Below are positions 10,089-21,310 of a stretch of 64,000 bases of DNA, piece after piece. A program made the translations under genes and the position numbers. Under the pieces are notes generated by a model, which made no database searches, had not been told where the DNA came from, and was given only the letters and a program-made list of their open reading frames with translations. Positions within the stretch are counted from its first letter, which is position 1. The number at the start of each line of letters is the position of its first letter. This DNA comes from Aurantimonas marina (lineage in GTDB: Bacteria; Pseudomonadota; Alphaproteobacteria; Rhizobiales; Rhizobiaceae): NCBI RefSeq assembly GCF_017183135.1, contig NZ_JADDXW010000005.1:186001-250000 (forward strand). The letters are read 5' to 3'.

Positions 10089-12077
10089 GTGTATCAGACC
10101 ATCGTTCTCCTGCCGCTCGCCGGCTTCCTGATCGCCGGCCTTTTCGGCAACGCGATCGGCGCCAAGGCGTCCGAGTATATCACCTCCGGCTTCCTGATCA
10201 TCGCGGCGATCCTGTCTTGGATCGGCTTCATCTCCTTCGGCTTCGGCGAAGGCGAGACGTTGCGGTTGACGCTGTTCCAATGGATGCAGTCCGGCGGCCT
10301 AGAGGTCGCCTGGTCGTTGCGGATCGACCGCCTGACCCTGGTCATGCTGGTCGTCGTCAACACGGTCTCCTCGCTCGTGCATGTCTATTCGATCGGCTAC
10401 ATGCACCACGATCCGAATCGGCCGCGCTTCTTCGCCTATCTGTCGCTGTTCACCTTCGCCATGCTGATGCTGGTGACGTCGAACAATCTCGTGCAGATGT
10501 TCTTCGGCTGGGAGGGCGTCGGCCTGGCCTCGTATCTCCTGATCGGCTTCTGGTACAAAAAGCCGTCGGCCAACGCGGCCGCGATGAAGGCCTTCATCGT
10601 CAACCGGGTCGGCGATTTCGGCTTCGTGCTCGGCATCTTTGGCATCTTCGTGCTATTCGGTTCGCTCAATCTCGACACGATTTTCGCCGGCGCCGCGGAC
10701 ATCGCCGGCCAGATGGGCGCCGAGGCGGGCGAGGCTGCGCCGGCGCTCGGCGACACCGTCCTCAACTTCGCCGGCTACTCACTGTCGATGGGCGCCGCGC
10801 TCACCGTGATCTGCCTGCTCTTGTTCATGGGCGCCATGGGCAAATCGGCCCAGATCGGGCTCCACACCTGGTTGCCCGACGCGATGGAAGGCCCGACGCC
10901 GGTCTCCGCGCTGATCCATGCCGCCACGATGGTCACGGCCGGCGTGTTTCTGGTCGCCCGCATGTCGCCGCTGTTCGAACTGAGCCACACGGCGCTGACC
11001 TTCGTGACCTTCATCGGCGCGACGACGGCGATCTTCGCCGCCACGGTCGGGCTGGTCCAGAACGACATCAAGCGGGTCATCGCCTATTCGACCTGTTCCC
11101 AGCTCGGTTACATGTTCGTTGCCCTCGGCGTCGGCGCCTACAGCGTGGCGATCTTCCACCTGTTCACCCACGCCTTTTTCAAGGCGCTGTTGTTCCTCGG
11201 CGCCGGCTCCGTAATCCACGCTGTCTCCGACGAGCAGGATATGCGGCGCATGGGTGGGCTCAAGAAGCATATTCCCGTCACGTATTGGTTGATGGTGATC
11301 GGCACGCTGGCGCTGACCGGCTTTCCGTTCACGGCGGGCTATTTCTCCAAGGATGCCGTCATTGAGGCAGCTTTCGTCGGTGAGAATGCCTTCGCCACGT
11401 ATGGCTGGGGTCTGACGGTCCTGGCGGCACTGTTGACCAGCTTCTATTCGTGGCGCCTGATTTTCATGACGTTCCACGGCAAGCCGCGCGCGTCCGCCGA
11501 TGTCATGCATCACATCCACGAATCGCCGATGGTGATGCTGGTGCCGCTGTTCGTGCTGGCGGCCGGCGCGCTGTTCGCCGGTATCCTGTTTGAGGGGGCC
11601 TTCATCGGCGAGGGTTACGGGGAGTTCTGGCTCGCATCACTGTTCAGCGGCGCCGGGAACGAAGTTCTGCACGACATCCACGACGTGCCCTTCGCCATCG
11701 CTTTCCTGCCGGCCGTCATGATGGCGATTGGCTTCGCGATCGCTTGGCTGTTCTACATCCGCTCACCCGAGCTGCCGCATCGGTTGGCCGAACGGCATCG
11801 CGGCCTCTACACGTTCCTCTTGAACAAGTGGTATTTCGACGAGCTCTACGGCTTTCTTTTCGTACGCCCGGCGAAGGCGCTCGGACGCTTCCTGTGGAAG
11901 ACCGGCGACGGCAAGGTGATTGACGGGCTCGGACCTGACGGTGTCTCGGCGCGTGTCCTGGATGTCACCAATCGCGTGGTCCGCCTGCAGACCGGCTACC
12001 TTTATCACTATGCCTTCGCGATGCTGATCGGCATCGCGGCGCTGGTCACTTGGACGATGCTCGGGGGGGCGAACTGA
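10089..12077 (+). CDS. nuoL: NADH-quinone oxidoreductase subunit L
   Basis: NuoL (ND5 type) is the distal antiporter-like proton pump with the long lateral helix at its C-terminus. The 662-residue length fits. The start is GTG 10089, six bases after nuoK. The antiporter core shows [19 protein letters not shown] and [20 protein letters not shown] with the key lysine and histidine, then [20 protein letters not shown]. The stop overlaps the nuoM start as TGATG. Confidence 0.97.
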   Translation: MYQTIVLLPLAGFLIAGLFGNAIGAKASEYITSGFLIIAAILSWIGFISFGFGEGETLRLTLFQWMQSGGLEVAWSLRIDRLTLVMLVVVNTVSSLVHVYSIGYMHHDPNRPRFFAYLSLFTFAMLMLVTSNNLVQMFFGWEGVGLASYLLIGFWYKKPSANAAAMKAFIVNRVGDFGFVLGIFGIFVLFGSLNLDTIFAGAADIAGQMGAEAGEAAPALGDTVLNFAGYSLSMGAALTVICLLLFMGAMGKSAQIGLHTWLPDAMEGPTPVSALIHAATMVTAGVFLVARMSPLFELSHTALTFVTFIGATTAIFAATVGLVQNDIKRVIAYSTCSQLGYMFVALGVGAYSVAIFHLFTHAFFKALLFLGAGSVIHAVSDEQDMRRMGGLKKHIPVTYWLMVIGTLALTGFPFTAGYFSKDAVIEAAFVGENAFATYGWGLTVLAALLTSFYSWRLIFMTFHGKPRASADVMHHIHESPMVMLVPLFVLAAGALFAGILFEGAFIGEGYGEFWLASLFSGAGNEVLHDIHDVPFAIAFLPAVMMAIGFAIAWLFYIRSPELPHRLAERHRGLYTFLLNKWYFDELYGFLFVRPAKALGRFLWKTGDGKVIDGLGPDGVSARVLDVTNRVVRLQTGYLYHYAFAMLIGIAALVTWTMLGGAN

Positions 12078-13585
12078 TGAGCGACTGGCCGATCCTTTCG
12101 ACCGTCACCTTCCTGCCGCTGGTTGGCGCGCTGCTGATCCTGTTTATCAAGGACGAGAGCGAACTGGCGCGACGCAATATCCGCACCGTCGCATTGCTGA
12201 CCACGGTCTTCACTTTCGTGGTCTCGTTATGGATCTGGATCGAATTCGACACGTCGAATCCGGATTTCCAGATGGTCGAGCGGATGGACTGGCTCGGCAG
12301 CGGGATCACCTATCACATGGGTGTCGACGGCATCTCGATGCTGTTCGTGATCCTGACGACCTTCCTCATGCCGATCTGCATCCTCGCGAGCTACGAGTCC
12401 GTGCAGACCCGCGTGAAGGAATACATGATCGCCTTCCTGGTGCTGGAGACGCTGGTGGTCGGCGTTTTCTGCGCGCTCGATCTTGTGCTTTTCTACGTCT
12501 TCTTCGAGGGCGGCCTCATCCCGATGTTCCTGATCATCGGCGTGTGGGGCGGCAAGCGACGGATCTACGCGAGCTACAAGTTCTTCCTCTACACGTTCCT
12601 CGGCTCGGTGCTGATGCTGATCGCCATCATGGCGATGTATTGGGACGCCGGCACCAGCTCGATACCGGAGCTCTTGCAGCACAACTTCCCGGCTTCGATG
12701 CAGCCCTGGCTTTGGTTCGCCTTCTTCGCCAGCTTCGCGGTGAAGATGCCGATGTGGCCGGTCCACACCTGGTTGCCCGACGCCCATGTCGAGGCGCCGA
12801 CAGCGGGATCGGTGATCCTGGCCGGCATCCTCTTGAAGCTTGGCGGCTACGGCTTCCTGCGCTTTTCGCTACCGATGTTCCCGCTGGCCTCGGCCGATTT
12901 CGCGCCGTTCATCTTCACTCTTTCGGTTGTCGCGATCATCTACACCTCGCTGGTGGCGCTCATGCAGGAGGACATCAAGAAGCTGATCGCCTATTCCTCC
13001 GTCGCGCATATGGGCTTCGTGACGATGGGTATTTTCGCGGCCAACCAGCAGGGCGTCGAGGGAGCGATTTTCCAGATGCTCTCGCACGGGCTGGTTTCCG
13101 GCGCGCTGTTCCTTTGCGTCGGGGTCGTTTATGACCGCATGCACACCCGTGAGATCAGCGCTTATGGCGGCCTGGTCAACCGGATGCCGCATTATGCAAC
13201 CGCGATGCTGATCTTCACCATGGCCAATGTCGGGCTGCCGGGGACGAGCGGCTTCGTCGGCGAGTTCCTGACCCTGGTCGGGGTGTTCCAGGTAAACAGC
13301 TGGGTGGCGATCTTCGCGACGACCGGTGTCATCCTGTCGGCGGCCTATGCCCTGTGGCTCTATCGGCGGGTCATCTTCGGCGCGCTGGAGAAGGAGAGCC
13401 TGCGTGCGATCCTCGACCTGTCGCGGCGTGAGAAGATCCTGCTCTATCCGCTTGTTGCCCTGGTGATTTTCTTCGGCGTCTATCCGATGCCGGTCTTCAA
13501 CGTGACGGCGGCATCGGTCGAGTCGATGCTCAATACCTACACCGCAGCCCTGGAGGCGGCCCAATCGGTCGCCCTGGCGCAGTAA
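12077..13585 (+). CDS. nuoM: NADH-quinone oxidoreductase subunit M
   Basis: NuoM (ND4 type) is the second antiporter-like proton-pumping subunit. ATG 12077 ([19 protein letters not shown]) overlaps the nuoL stop, giving 502 residues; an in-frame start further upstream would lie inside nuoL. Characteristic stretches are [20 protein letters not shown], with the essential glutamate, and [22 protein letters not shown], with the essential lysine. About fourteen hydrophobic helices are visible. Confidence 0.97.
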   Translation: MSDWPILSTVTFLPLVGALLILFIKDESELARRNIRTVALLTTVFTFVVSLWIWIEFDTSNPDFQMVERMDWLGSGITYHMGVDGISMLFVILTTFLMPICILASYESVQTRVKEYMIAFLVLETLVVGVFCALDLVLFYVFFEGGLIPMFLIIGVWGGKRRIYASYKFFLYTFLGSVLMLIAIMAMYWDAGTSSIPELLQHNFPASMQPWLWFAFFASFAVKMPMWPVHTWLPDAHVEAPTAGSVILAGILLKLGGYGFLRFSLPMFPLASADFAPFIFTLSVVAIIYTSLVALMQEDIKKLIAYSSVAHMGFVTMGIFAANQQGVEGAIFQMLSHGLVSGALFLCVGVVYDRMHTREISAYGGLVNRMPHYATAMLIFTMANVGLPGTSGFVGEFLTLVGVFQVNSWVAIFATTGVILSAAYALWLYRRVIFGALEKESLRAILDLSRREKILLYPLVALVIFFGVYPMPVFNVTAASVESMLNTYTAALEAAQSVALAQ

Positions 13586-13604
13586 CAGCGGGGATCGGAC
13601 GCAT

Positions 13605-15047
13605 ATGTATTCGCAAATGGTCGCCTCGAGTCTGCCGATCGTCGGTCCTGAACTGATCATGGCGGGAGGCGCGATGCTCCTTCTGATGATCGGTGTCTTC
13701 GCCGGTGAGCGCAGCGCCCAGACGGTGACCGGCCTGTCGGTCGCGCTGATCATCATCGCCGGGCTCTGGCTCGTCTTCGTTACGCCTTATGGCGAGGCCT
13801 TTGGCGGCTCTTTCGTGCTCGATCCCTTTGCCGGATTCATGAAGGTTCTGGTGCTTGTCGGCTCGGCGGCCGCGGTGATCATGTCGGTCGGCTTCGCCGA
13901 GAGCGAGCGGTTCAACCGGTTCGAGTTTCCGGTGCTGATCGTGCTGTCGACGACCGGCATGATGGTCATGGTGTCGGCCGGCGACCTGATCACGCTCTAT
14001 CTCGGGCTCGAACTGCAGTCGCTGGCGATCTACGTTCTCGCCGCGATCAACCGAGATTCGGCCCGTTCGACCGAAGCCGGCCTGAAATATTTCGTCCTTG
14101 GCGCGTTGTCCTCGGGCATGCTGCTTTACGGCGCTTCGATGGTCTACGGCTTTACCGGTCAGATCGAATTCGGCGCGATCGCATCGGCGATCACCGGCGA
14201 GGGACGCTCCCTCGGCCTCGTCGTTGGCCTGGTGTTTGTACTCGCTGGCCTTGCCTTCAAGATTTCGGCGGTGCCGTTCCACATGTGGACGCCCGACGTC
14301 TACGAGGGCGCGCCGACCCCGATTACCGCCTTCCTTGCCGGTGCGCCTAAGGTCGCGGCCATGGCGCTTATTACCCGCTTCACAGTGCAGGGCTTCGAGC
14401 CGCTGCAGGTGGATTGGCAGCAGATCATCGTCTTCATCTCGATCGCCTCGATGGCGTTCGGTGCCTTCGCGGCGATCGGTCAGCGCAATTTCAAGCGTCT
14501 GATGGCCTATTCCTCGATCGGCCATATGGGATTTGCGCTGGTGGGCCTCGCCGCGGCCAATGTCGAAGGCGTCCGCGGCGTCCTGATCTACATGACCGTC
14601 TATCTGGCGATGACGCTGGGCACTTTCGCCGTGATCCTCGCCATGCGGCGCAAGGATGGCGTGGTCGAGGAAATCGAGGATCTGGCCGGTTTGTCGAAGA
14701 CCAATCCGGTGATGGCGCTGTTCCTGACGATCTTGATGCTGTCGCTTGCCGGATTGCCGCCGCTCGCCGGTTTCTTCGCCAAATATTTCGTATTCATGGC
14801 GGCGGTCGAGGCGGAACTTTACGCCTTGGCGGTCATCGGCGTACTGGCAAGCGTCGTCGGGCTTTACTATTATCTAAGGATCGTGAAGTTGATGTGGTTC
14901 GATGAACCATCGGCGGAGTTCGTGCCGATGGCGATGGAGTTGCGGCTGGTTCTGTGGGCTGCGGCGCTGTTCATCTTCCCCGTCTACCTTTTCATCGGGG
15001 GGCCGCTCTTCACCGCTGCCGAGGCCGCTGCGCGGACGTTTTTCTGA
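13605..15047 (+). CDS. nuoN: NADH-quinone oxidoreductase subunit N
   Basis: NuoN (ND2 type) is the third antiporter-like membrane subunit, closest to the peripheral arm. The 480 residues contain [17 protein letters not shown] and [20 protein letters not shown], the family motifs with pump glutamate and lysine residues, and the half-channel stretch [20 protein letters not shown]. It is the last nuo gene; birA begins 2 bp after its stop, so the transcript probably continues. Confidence 0.97.
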   Translation: MYSQMVASSLPIVGPELIMAGGAMLLLMIGVFAGERSAQTVTGLSVALIIIAGLWLVFVTPYGEAFGGSFVLDPFAGFMKVLVLVGSAAAVIMSVGFAESERFNRFEFPVLIVLSTTGMMVMVSAGDLITLYLGLELQSLAIYVLAAINRDSARSTEAGLKYFVLGALSSGMLLYGASMVYGFTGQIEFGAIASAITGEGRSLGLVVGLVFVLAGLAFKISAVPFHMWTPDVYEGAPTPITAFLAGAPKVAAMALITRFTVQGFEPLQVDWQQIIVFISIASMAFGAFAAIGQRNFKRLMAYSSIGHMGFALVGLAAANVEGVRGVLIYMTVYLAMTLGTFAVILAMRRKDGVVEEIEDLAGLSKTNPVMALFLTILMLSLAGLPPLAGFFAKYFVFMAAVEAELYALAVIGVLASVVGLYYYLRIVKLMWFDEPSAEFVPMAMELRLVLWAAALFIFPVYLFIGGPLFTAAEAAARTFF

Positions 15048-15049
15048 CG

Positions 15050-15838
15050 GTGCCGACGGGCGCGAAAGCACCACGACGACGCCTCGCTCTCGGCGAAGTC
15101 GCCTCGACGAATTCAGTGGCGTTGGAGGCCGCGCGCGCCGGCGATCCGGGGCCCTTGTGGGTCACGGCTGAACGTCAGTTGGCGGGACGCGGCCGCAGAG
15201 GCCGGGCGTGGGTCTCGGAGCCGGGAAACCTCTATGCAAGTTGGCTGGTCATCGACCCGGCGCCACTGGTGCATCTGTCGAATCTGCCGCTGGTCGCCTC
15301 GCTTGGGGTGCGGAACGCTCTCACCAGGCTCACGGGCGCTGACAAAGGGCTGGTCGCGGTCAAATGGCCGAATGACGTTCTCGTCAGGGGCCGTAAGGCA
15401 GTCGGCATTCTCCTGGAAAGCGAGCGTTTGTCGGATGGAAGGATGGCCGTCGTCATCGGCTGCGGGGTCAACGTCGCCCATGTGCCCGATGGCACGCCGT
15501 ACGAGGTGACCAGCCTGACGCGGGAGGGCGTGTACTGCGACCTCGATGCCATCTTCGCTTCCGTGGCTGAAGAGGTGGAACGCGCCCTGGCGATCTTCCG
15601 GCGCGGCGAGGGATTTGCCGCGATCAGGCGCGAATGGCTTGCCCATGCCTTGGGGCTCGGCCAGGCCTGCCGGGTCAATCTTGCCGACGGGACGCTGACG
15701 GGACGCTTCGAGGCGCTCGACGAGCGTGGTCGGCTGATATTGCGCGGTGATGACGGCAAGACCACCGCGGTTTCGGCCGGCGATCTGTTTTTTCTGGAGA
15801 GCGACGAGCGCATGGCGCCACCGGTCTTCGCCGTTTAG
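15050..15838 (+). CDS. birA: Biotin--[acetyl-CoA-carboxylase] ligase (BirA catalytic type, no DNA-binding domain)
   Basis: The enzyme activates biotin with ATP and attaches it to the biotin carboxyl carrier lysine of carboxylases. The GRGRRGRAW motif binds biotinyl-AMP and KWPNDVLV is the second signature. The C-terminal SH3-like domain is present (LADGTLTGRFEALDERGRL). There is no N-terminal helix-turn-helix, so it cannot act as the E. coli type repressor. GTG 15050 gives 262 residues, but no strong ribosome binding site is visible there and the exact start is uncertain. The nuoN-birA-rnj order is common in related bacteria. Confidence 0.92.
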   Translation: MPTGAKAPRRRLALGEVASTNSVALEAARAGDPGPLWVTAERQLAGRGRRGRAWVSEPGNLYASWLVIDPAPLVHLSNLPLVASLGVRNALTRLTGADKGLVAVKWPNDVLVRGRKAVGILLESERLSDGRMAVVIGCGVNVAHVPDGTPYEVTSLTREGVYCDLDAIFASVAEEVERALAIFRRGEGFAAIRREWLAHALGLGQACRVNLADGTLTGRFEALDERGRLILRGDDGKTTAVSAGDLFFLESDERMAPPVFAV

Positions 15839-15940
15839 GGCGGCAATCGAACGACGACGAATGTAACTGAAGCAAACCCGAATGAGCTGCGTGGGTCGAT
15901 CATGACCGGGCGGGGCAAAGACGCGAAAGAAGAGTGAAGT

Positions 15941-17599
15941 TTGAACAAGCTAATGTTTGTGCCGCTCGGCGGCATCGGTGAGATCGGCATGAATCTCGCC
16001 ATGTACGGCTATGGGCCGGATGATGATCGACAGTGGATCGTGGTCGACTGCGGCGTCTCCTTTGCCGGTCCCGACTTTCCGGGGGTCGATCTCGTTCTTC
16101 CCGATATCCGGTTTCTGGAAAAGCAGAAGAATGCGCTGAAGGGGATCGTCATCACCCATGCGCATGAGGACCACTATGGTGCTCTGCTCGATCTTTGGCC
16201 GAAGCTGAAGGTTCCGGTCTACGCAACCGCTTTCACCGCTGCGTTGCTGGCAGCCAAGCGGGAAGGGGAGCCGGGTGCGCCGAAGATTCCGGTGGAATTG
16301 TTCGCGGCAGGTGATCGCTTCAACGTCGGTCCTTTCGAGATCGAGGGGATCAACGTCACGCACTCGATCCCCGAACCGGTGGCGTTGGCGATCCGTTCGC
16401 CGGCCGGCACGGTCGTGCACACCGGCGACTGGAAAATCGATCCGACACCGGCGCTCGGCGCGCCGACCGACGAGAAGCGGTTGCGGGAAATCGGCGATGA
16501 AGGCGTCCTTGCCATGGTCGCCGATTCCACCAACGCGCTTCGCGAGGGCGACAGCCCCAGCGAAACGGCGGTCTCGGCTTCGCTTGCCGAAATCATCCGC
16601 GGCGCCAAGGGTCGCGTTGCCGTCACCACCTTCTCCTCCAATGTCGGGCGCATCCGCTCGATCGCGGCGGCGGCTCGCGATGCCGGGCGGCAAGTGCTGC
16701 TGATGGGGCGCTCGATGCGGCGAATGATCGATGTCGCGACCGAGCTGGGCTATATGGACGGCATTCCGCCGTTCCTTGGCGAGCAGGATTTCGGCTACAT
16801 CCCGCCTGAGAAGGCGGTGATCATTCTGACCGGTAGCCAGGGCGAGGCCCGCGCCGCGCTGGCGCGCATCGCGCGGGACGAGCATCCGAGCGTCGCGCTG
16901 TCGCGAGGCGACCTTGTGATTTTCTCCTCGCGCGCTATTCCCGGCAACGAGAAGCTCATCATCGACATCAAGAACGCGCTGATCGAACGGGGCGTCAAGG
17001 TGCTCGAGGATGGTGAGCAACTCGTCCACGTCTCCGGCCATCCGCGTCGCAGCGAGATGCGCCAGATGTATGAGTGGGTGCGACCGACGATCGCCATTCC
17101 GGCCCATGGCGAGGCTGCGCATCTGACCGCCCACGCGGCTCTCGCGCGGGAACTGGGGATCAAGCAGGTGGTCGAGGCGCGCAACGGACGCGCCGTCCAA
17201 CTGGCGCCCGGCGCCGCCCAGGTCATCCATGAGGTTCCGGTCGGACGCCTTTACAAGGACGGGCGCCTGATCGGGACGGCTGAGGCGATGGGTATCAACG
17301 AGCGCCGTCGGCTGTCCTTCGTCGGACATGTGGCGGTGCTGGTGGAATTGGACGCCAAGCTGGAATTGCGCGAGGATCCCGACCTCGTGGCGCTCGGCCT
17401 GCCGCAGGATGACGCAGCCGGTGAGGAGATCGAGGACGTCCTGATCGATGCCGCCGCCGGCGCTGTCGAGAGCACGCCACGCAACCGCCGCAAGGATCTC
17501 GACAAACTGGGCGAGTCTGTCCGTCGTGCGGTGCGCGGGGCCGCTTTCGAGGCGTGGGGCAAGAAGCCGATCGTCACGGTGTTCGTCACGCGATCCTGA
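15941..17599 (+). CDS. rnj: Ribonuclease J
   Basis: A metallo-beta-lactamase/beta-CASP ribonuclease with 5'-exonuclease and endonuclease activity in RNA turnover and rRNA maturation. The zinc site is THAHEDH near residue 71, with GDWKID and DSTNA further on. The beta-CASP part includes SNVGRIRSIAAAARDAGR and HVSGHPRRSEMRQMYEWVRP. The TTG start at 15941 places MNKL before the conserved FVPLGGIGEIG strand and gives 552 residues; ATG 15953 would truncate that strand. A 102-bp gap separates it from birA, so it may have its own promoter. Confidence 0.94.
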   Translation: MNKLMFVPLGGIGEIGMNLAMYGYGPDDDRQWIVVDCGVSFAGPDFPGVDLVLPDIRFLEKQKNALKGIVITHAHEDHYGALLDLWPKLKVPVYATAFTAALLAAKREGEPGAPKIPVELFAAGDRFNVGPFEIEGINVTHSIPEPVALAIRSPAGTVVHTGDWKIDPTPALGAPTDEKRLREIGDEGVLAMVADSTNALREGDSPSETAVSASLAEIIRGAKGRVAVTTFSSNVGRIRSIAAAARDAGRQVLLMGRSMRRMIDVATELGYMDGIPPFLGEQDFGYIPPEKAVIILTGSQGEARAALARIARDEHPSVALSRGDLVIFSSRAIPGNEKLIIDIKNALIERGVKVLEDGEQLVHVSGHPRRSEMRQMYEWVRPTIAIPAHGEAAHLTAHAALARELGIKQVVEARNGRAVQLAPGAAQVIHEVPVGRLYKDGRLIGTAEAMGINERRRLSFVGHVAVLVELDAKLELREDPDLVALGLPQDDAAGEEIEDVLIDAAAGAVESTPRNRRKDLDKLGESVRRAVRGAAFEAWGKKPIVTVFVTRS

Positions 17600-17619
17600 A
17601 ACGTTTCGAGGGAAACGCC

Positions 17620-18024
17620 ATGCTCGGTCGACTGAATCATGTGGCTCTGGCCGTCCCCGACCTTGCGGGGGCGGTACGGCGCTATCGCGAGACGCTGGGG
17701 GCGACGGTCTCGGAGTCGCAGGCGCTGCCCGAGCATGGTGTGACGGTCGTCTTCGTGGAACTCGGCAACACCAAGGTCGAGCTCCTCGAGCCGCTGGGCG
17801 AAGCGTCGCCCATCGCCGCGTTTCTCGCCAAGAATCCGAAGGGCGGCATGCACCATATCTGCTATGAGGTGTCCGACCTGAAGGCGGCACGGGATCGGAT
17901 GATCGCCGGCGGAGCGAGGGTGCTCGGCGATGGCGAGCCGAAGATCGGGGCGCATGGGCGCCCCGTATTGTTCATCCATCCCGGTGACATGTTCGGCACG
18001 CTGACCGAACTCGAGGAGGTCTGA
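17620..18024 (+). CDS. mce: Methylmalonyl-CoA epimerase
   Basis: A small vicinal-oxygen-chelate (glyoxalase fold) enzyme that interconverts (R)- and (S)-methylmalonyl-CoA in propionyl-CoA breakdown. The 134 residues show the tandem beta-alpha modules with metal ligands in LNHVALAVPDL, KVELLEPLGE and GGMHHICYEV, and the family C-terminal IHPGDMFGTLTELEE. ATG 17620 is preceded by GAGGGA at good spacing. It lies 20 bp after rnj and 2 bp before the DUF1467 gene. Confidence 0.93.
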   Translation: MLGRLNHVALAVPDLAGAVRRYRETLGATVSESQALPEHGVTVVFVELGNTKVELLEPLGEASPIAAFLAKNPKGGMHHICYEVSDLKAARDRMIAGGARVLGDGEPKIGAHGRPVLFIHPGDMFGTLTELEEV

Positions 18025-18026
18025 CA

Positions 18027-18293
18027 TTGGGCTGGATATCGGGGATCGCGATCTATTTCATCATCTGGTGGGTGTCGCTGTTCGTCATTCTGCCGCTGGG
18101 CGTGCGCTCGCAGGTCGAAGACGATGACGTGGTTCTCGGGACGGCGCATAGCGCGCCGTCCAACGCCCGGATGGGGCGCAAGATATTGCAGACGACGGTG
18201 CTCGCGACGGCGATCTTCGCGGTCTTCTACTTGGTGACGCAGGTCTATGGCTTCGGGCCGGATGACCTTCCGCATATTATCCCCGGCACCTGA
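18027..18293 (+). CDS. DUF1467 family small membrane protein
   Basis: An 88-residue protein with two transmembrane helices (about residues 5-25 and 57-77) and a short acidic-to-basic loop between them (RSQVEDDDVVLGTAHSAP). The opening helix with IWWVSLFVILPLGVRSQ is the DUF1467 signature. Its function is unknown. It starts with TTG 18027; GAGGAGG lies about 8 nt upstream, inside the end of mce. The mce-DUF1467-proS order is conserved in many Hyphomicrobiales. Confidence 0.88.
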   Translation: MGWISGIAIYFIIWWVSLFVILPLGVRSQVEDDDVVLGTAHSAPSNARMGRKILQTTVLATAIFAVFYLVTQVYGFGPDDLPHIIPGT

Positions 18294-18320
18294 TACCGGC
18301 CTGCGGAGGAGTGCGGCACA

Positions 18321-18349
18321 AAAAAAATGCAAGGCTTTCACCTTGCATT
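18321..18349 (-). terminator. Hairpin with A-tract: intrinsic terminator on the - strand
   Basis: A perfect 9-bp stem, AATGCAAGG (18326-18334) with CCTTGCATT (18341-18349), has a 6-nt loop. On the + strand it is preceded by a run of A from about 18320; read on the - strand, the hairpin is followed by a T-run, the classical terminator order. No - strand gene lies immediately to the right, so the transcript it would end is unknown. Confidence 0.55.
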
Positions 18350-18448
18350 CTAGGTCGCGTGCCTGGATTTCCCGCCGGTGACTTTGACCGGGGCTGCGAC
18401 GACTGCCGCGCCGGAAACCACGTCCTCCCAAGACTAGACCGCAAATAT

Positions 18449-18471
18449 GGCGCCTTGCCGGCGCCTTTTTT
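18449..18471 (+). terminator. Rho-independent terminator before proS
   Basis: GGCGCC at 18449-18454 and 18460-18465 pair across a 5-nt loop and are followed by six T residues (18466-18471). It would end either the nuo-birA-rnj-mce-DUF1467 transcript or a short RNA made from the 18294-18448 interval. In this 396-bp intergenic region (18294-18689) I see no protein-coding frame with homology. Confidence 0.7.
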
Positions 18472-18689
18472 ATGCAAGCAAAGGTTAGCCAGCGCCGCGA
18501 CGATTGTCACGTGAATTTTGCGGCTGTGTCATTTTTTGATCGCGCCGTCGCCACGACAATGCCGTGGTCAGCCTGATTTGTCGCCGATGCGTCGATGGCG
18601 CGTTGCCGTCTTTCCAATCAGGGACCAAGCGTTTAAGAGGCGACCGTGCGGCCATGGCGCCGCGGCAAACCGACTTCACCGGATTCCTC

Positions 18690-20012
18690 ATGCGCCTGTC
18701 GCGATATTTTCTGCCCATTCTCAAGGAAACCCCGAAGGAAGCGGAGATCGTCTCCCATCGGCTGATGCTGCGTGCCGGCATGATCCGCCAACAGGCGGCG
18801 GGGATCTATTCCTTTCTGCCGCTCGGCAAGCGCGTGCTCGACCGCGTCTGCCGGATCATCCGCGAGGAGCAGGACCGCTCCGGGGCGATAGAGCTGTTGA
18901 TGCCGACGATTCAGCCGGCCGATCTGTGGCGCGAGAGCGGTCGCTATGATGACTACGGCAAGGAGATGTTGCGGATCGAGGATCGCCACGAGCGCGATCT
19001 TTTGTTCGGGCCGACCAATGAGGAGATGGTGACCGACATTTTTCGGTCTTACGTCCGCTCCTACAAGGATCTGCCGCTCAATCTCTACCATATCCAGTGG
19101 AAGTTCCGGGACGAGGTCCGGCCCCGCTTCGGCGTCATGCGTTCCCGGGAATTCCTGATGAAGGACGCCTATTCCTTCGACATCGACTTCGACCGCGCCA
19201 AGACCGCCTACGACCGGATGTTCGTCTCCTATCTGCGGACCTTCCAGCGCTGCGGGCTGAAGGCGATTCCGATGCGGGCGGATACGGGACCGATCGGCGG
19301 CGATCTGAGCCATGAATTCATCATCCTCGCCTCGACTGGCGAGAGCGAAGTGTTCTGTCACCGCGACTATCTCGATCTCGACGTGCCGGGCGAAGATGTC
19401 GATTTCGACGACGCGGACGGTCTTGCCGAGATCGTCAAGTCCTGGACCACGCCATACGCAGCGACGGATGAGATGCACGATACCGCCGCCTGGGACGCGT
19501 TGCCGGAGGACGAGAAGATCGCCGCGCGCGGCATTGAGGTCGGGCACATCTTCCATTTCGGCACCAAATATTCCGAGCCGTTGAAAGCGGTCGTTACCGG
19601 CCCCGACGGCAAGGACGTGCCGGTCCATATGGGCTCATACGGCATCGGGCCGAGCCGTCTATTGGCGGCGATCATCGAGGCTTCGCACGACGAGAACGGC
19701 ATCATCTGGCCGAAATCTGTCGCGCCCTTCGATGTCGGTCTCATCAACATGAAGCCGGGCGATGCTGCCTGCGACGCGGCTTGCGACGACCTCTACCGCC
19801 AGCTTCAGGCCGCCGGTCTCGACGTCCTTTATGACGATCAGGACACGCGCGCCGGAGCCAAGTTCGCCTCCATGGACCTGATCGGCCTGCCGCTGCAGGT
19901 TATCGTCGGTCCGCGCGGCGCCAAGGCGGGCGAGGCGGAAGTCAAGGTGAGGGCGACCGGCGAGCGCGATACGCTGTCGCTCACTGCCGTTGTCGAGCGG
20001 GTACTGGCGTGA
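18690..20012 (+). CDS. proS: Prolyl-tRNA synthetase (short alphaproteobacterial form)
   Basis: A class II synthetase that charges tRNA-Pro. ATG 18690 gives 440 residues beginning [20 protein letters not shown], the standard start of the type that lacks the large editing insertion. The class II motifs are visible: motif 2 around [25 protein letters not shown] and motif 3 around [16 protein letters not shown], then an anticodon-binding domain at the C-terminus. Loss of the Ala-tRNA-Pro editing domain is normal in this lineage. The stop overlaps the next gene as GTGA. Confidence 0.97.
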   Translation: MRLSRYFLPILKETPKEAEIVSHRLMLRAGMIRQQAAGIYSFLPLGKRVLDRVCRIIREEQDRSGAIELLMPTIQPADLWRESGRYDDYGKEMLRIEDRHERDLLFGPTNEEMVTDIFRSYVRSYKDLPLNLYHIQWKFRDEVRPRFGVMRSREFLMKDAYSFDIDFDRAKTAYDRMFVSYLRTFQRCGLKAIPMRADTGPIGGDLSHEFIILASTGESEVFCHRDYLDLDVPGEDVDFDDADGLAEIVKSWTTPYAATDEMHDTAAWDALPEDEKIAARGIEVGHIFHFGTKYSEPLKAVVTGPDGKDVPVHMGSYGIGPSRLLAAIIEASHDENGIIWPKSVAPFDVGLINMKPGDAACDAACDDLYRQLQAAGLDVLYDDQDTRAGAKFASMDLIGLPLQVIVGPRGAKAGEAEVKVRATGERDTLSLTAVVERVLA

Positions 20013-21310
20013 GCGATACCCCTTTCGCAGGTACGGCGCCTGAGGGCCGCACCTCGACCCGGCCGTTCTCGCGCTTCGAGTGGATGTTGGCGGGTCGCTA
20101 TCTGAGGTCGCGGCGCCGCGATGCCGGGGTGTCGGTGATCGCCGGTTTCTCCTTTGTCGGGATCATGCTCGGCGTGGCCGCGCTGATCATCGTGATGTCG
20201 GTGATGAACGGATTTCGCGGCGAGCTTCTGACCCGCATTCTCGGCGTCAACGGTCATGTCATCATGCTTCCGATCGACCAGCCGCTCCGCGATTACGACG
20301 AAGTCACCAAGCGCATCGCGGCTGTGCCCGGCGTCGATTTCGCGATGCCCTTGGTGCAGGGGCAGGTGCTGGCCTCGGGCGCCGGGACATCGAACACCGG
20401 CGCGCTGGTCAAGGGCGTCCGCGGCGCCGACCTCGACGAACTCGCTCCCGTTTCGGAGAACATCCGGCAGGGCACGCTGGCCGAATTCGACACCGGCGGT
20501 GGTGTGGCGATCGGTATCCGGCTGGCCGAGGCGCTGGGACTGCGGCTGAACGACAACATCACCTTGATCTCGCCTGAGGGCGACGTGACGCCTCTCGGCA
20601 CGACCCCCCGCGTCAAGGCGTATCCGGTTACTGCGATCTTCGAGATCGGGTTGTCGGAGTACGACGCAGCCTATGTCTATATGCCCTTGTCGGAGGCGCA
20701 GCTGTTCTTCAATCAGGATGACCAGGTGCAGTCGATCGAGATGTTCGTCGATGATCCGGACGCCGTCCGCGCGCTGCAGCCGAAGGTGGAGGCGGCGGCC
20801 GGGCGTCCGAACTACACCGTCACCTGGCAGGACCAGAACGCCTCGTTCTTCTCGGCGCTGGAGGTCGAGCGGAACGTCATGTTCATCATCCTGACGCTGA
20901 TCATCCTGGTGGCCGCCCTCAACATCATCTCCGGCCTGTTCATGCTGGTGAAGGACAAGGGACGGGATATCGCGATCCTCAGGACCATGGGGGCGACCAG
21001 GGGGGCCGTGATGCGGGTGTTCCTGATCACGGGCGCCTCGATCGGCCTCGCCGGGACATTCGCCGGACTGGTCTTGGGCGTCCTGTTCGGCCTCAATATC
21101 GAAAACATCCGGCAGTTCTTCTCGTGGCTGTCCGGGACGGTGTTGTTCAATCCCGAGTTCTATTTCCTTAGCCGGCTTCCCGCCGAGATCGATCCGACCG
21201 AGGTGGTGCTGGTCGTGGCGATGGCGGTCGGCCTGTCGTTTCTGGCGACGATCCTGCCGTCCTGGCAGGCATCGCGGCTCGATCCGGTCGAGGCGTTGCG
21301 GTACGAATGA
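20009..21310 (+). CDS. lolC: Lipoprotein-releasing system transmembrane protein LolC/LolE
   Basis: The permease of the LolCDE ABC transporter, which frees outer-membrane lipoproteins from the inner membrane. The 433 residues have the expected plan: one N-terminal helix ([22 protein letters not shown]), a large periplasmic domain of about 220 residues, then three C-terminal helices with the cytoplasmic coupling stretch [24 protein letters not shown]. As in many alphaproteobacteria, one permease probably acts as a homodimer in place of LolC plus LolE. It starts GTG 20009 overlapping proS and ends overlapping lolD. Confidence 0.94.
   Translation: MSDTPFAGTAPEGRTSTRPFSRFEWMLAGRYLRSRRRDAGVSVIAGFSFVGIMLGVAALIIVMSVMNGFRGELLTRILGVNGHVIMLPIDQPLRDYDEVTKRIAAVPGVDFAMPLVQGQVLASGAGTSNTGALVKGVRGADLDELAPVSENIRQGTLAEFDTGGGVAIGIRLAEALGLRLNDNITLISPEGDVTPLGTTPRVKAYPVTAIFEIGLSEYDAAYVYMPLSEAQLFFNQDDQVQSIEMFVDDPDAVRALQPKVEAAAGRPNYTVTWQDQNASFFSALEVERNVMFIILTLIILVAALNIISGLFMLVKDKGRDIAILRTMGATRGAVMRVFLITGASIGLAGTFAGLVLGVLFGLNIENIRQFFSWLSGTVLFNPEFYFLSRLPAEIDPTEVVLVVAMAVGLSFLATILPSWQASRLDPVEALRYE

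Noticed and set aside
15950-17890. A 646-codon open frame on the - strand opposite the ribonuclease J gene
   Set aside because: It has no family features, is rich in Arg, His and Asp as expected for antisense of GC-rich coding DNA, and lies over a well-supported gene.
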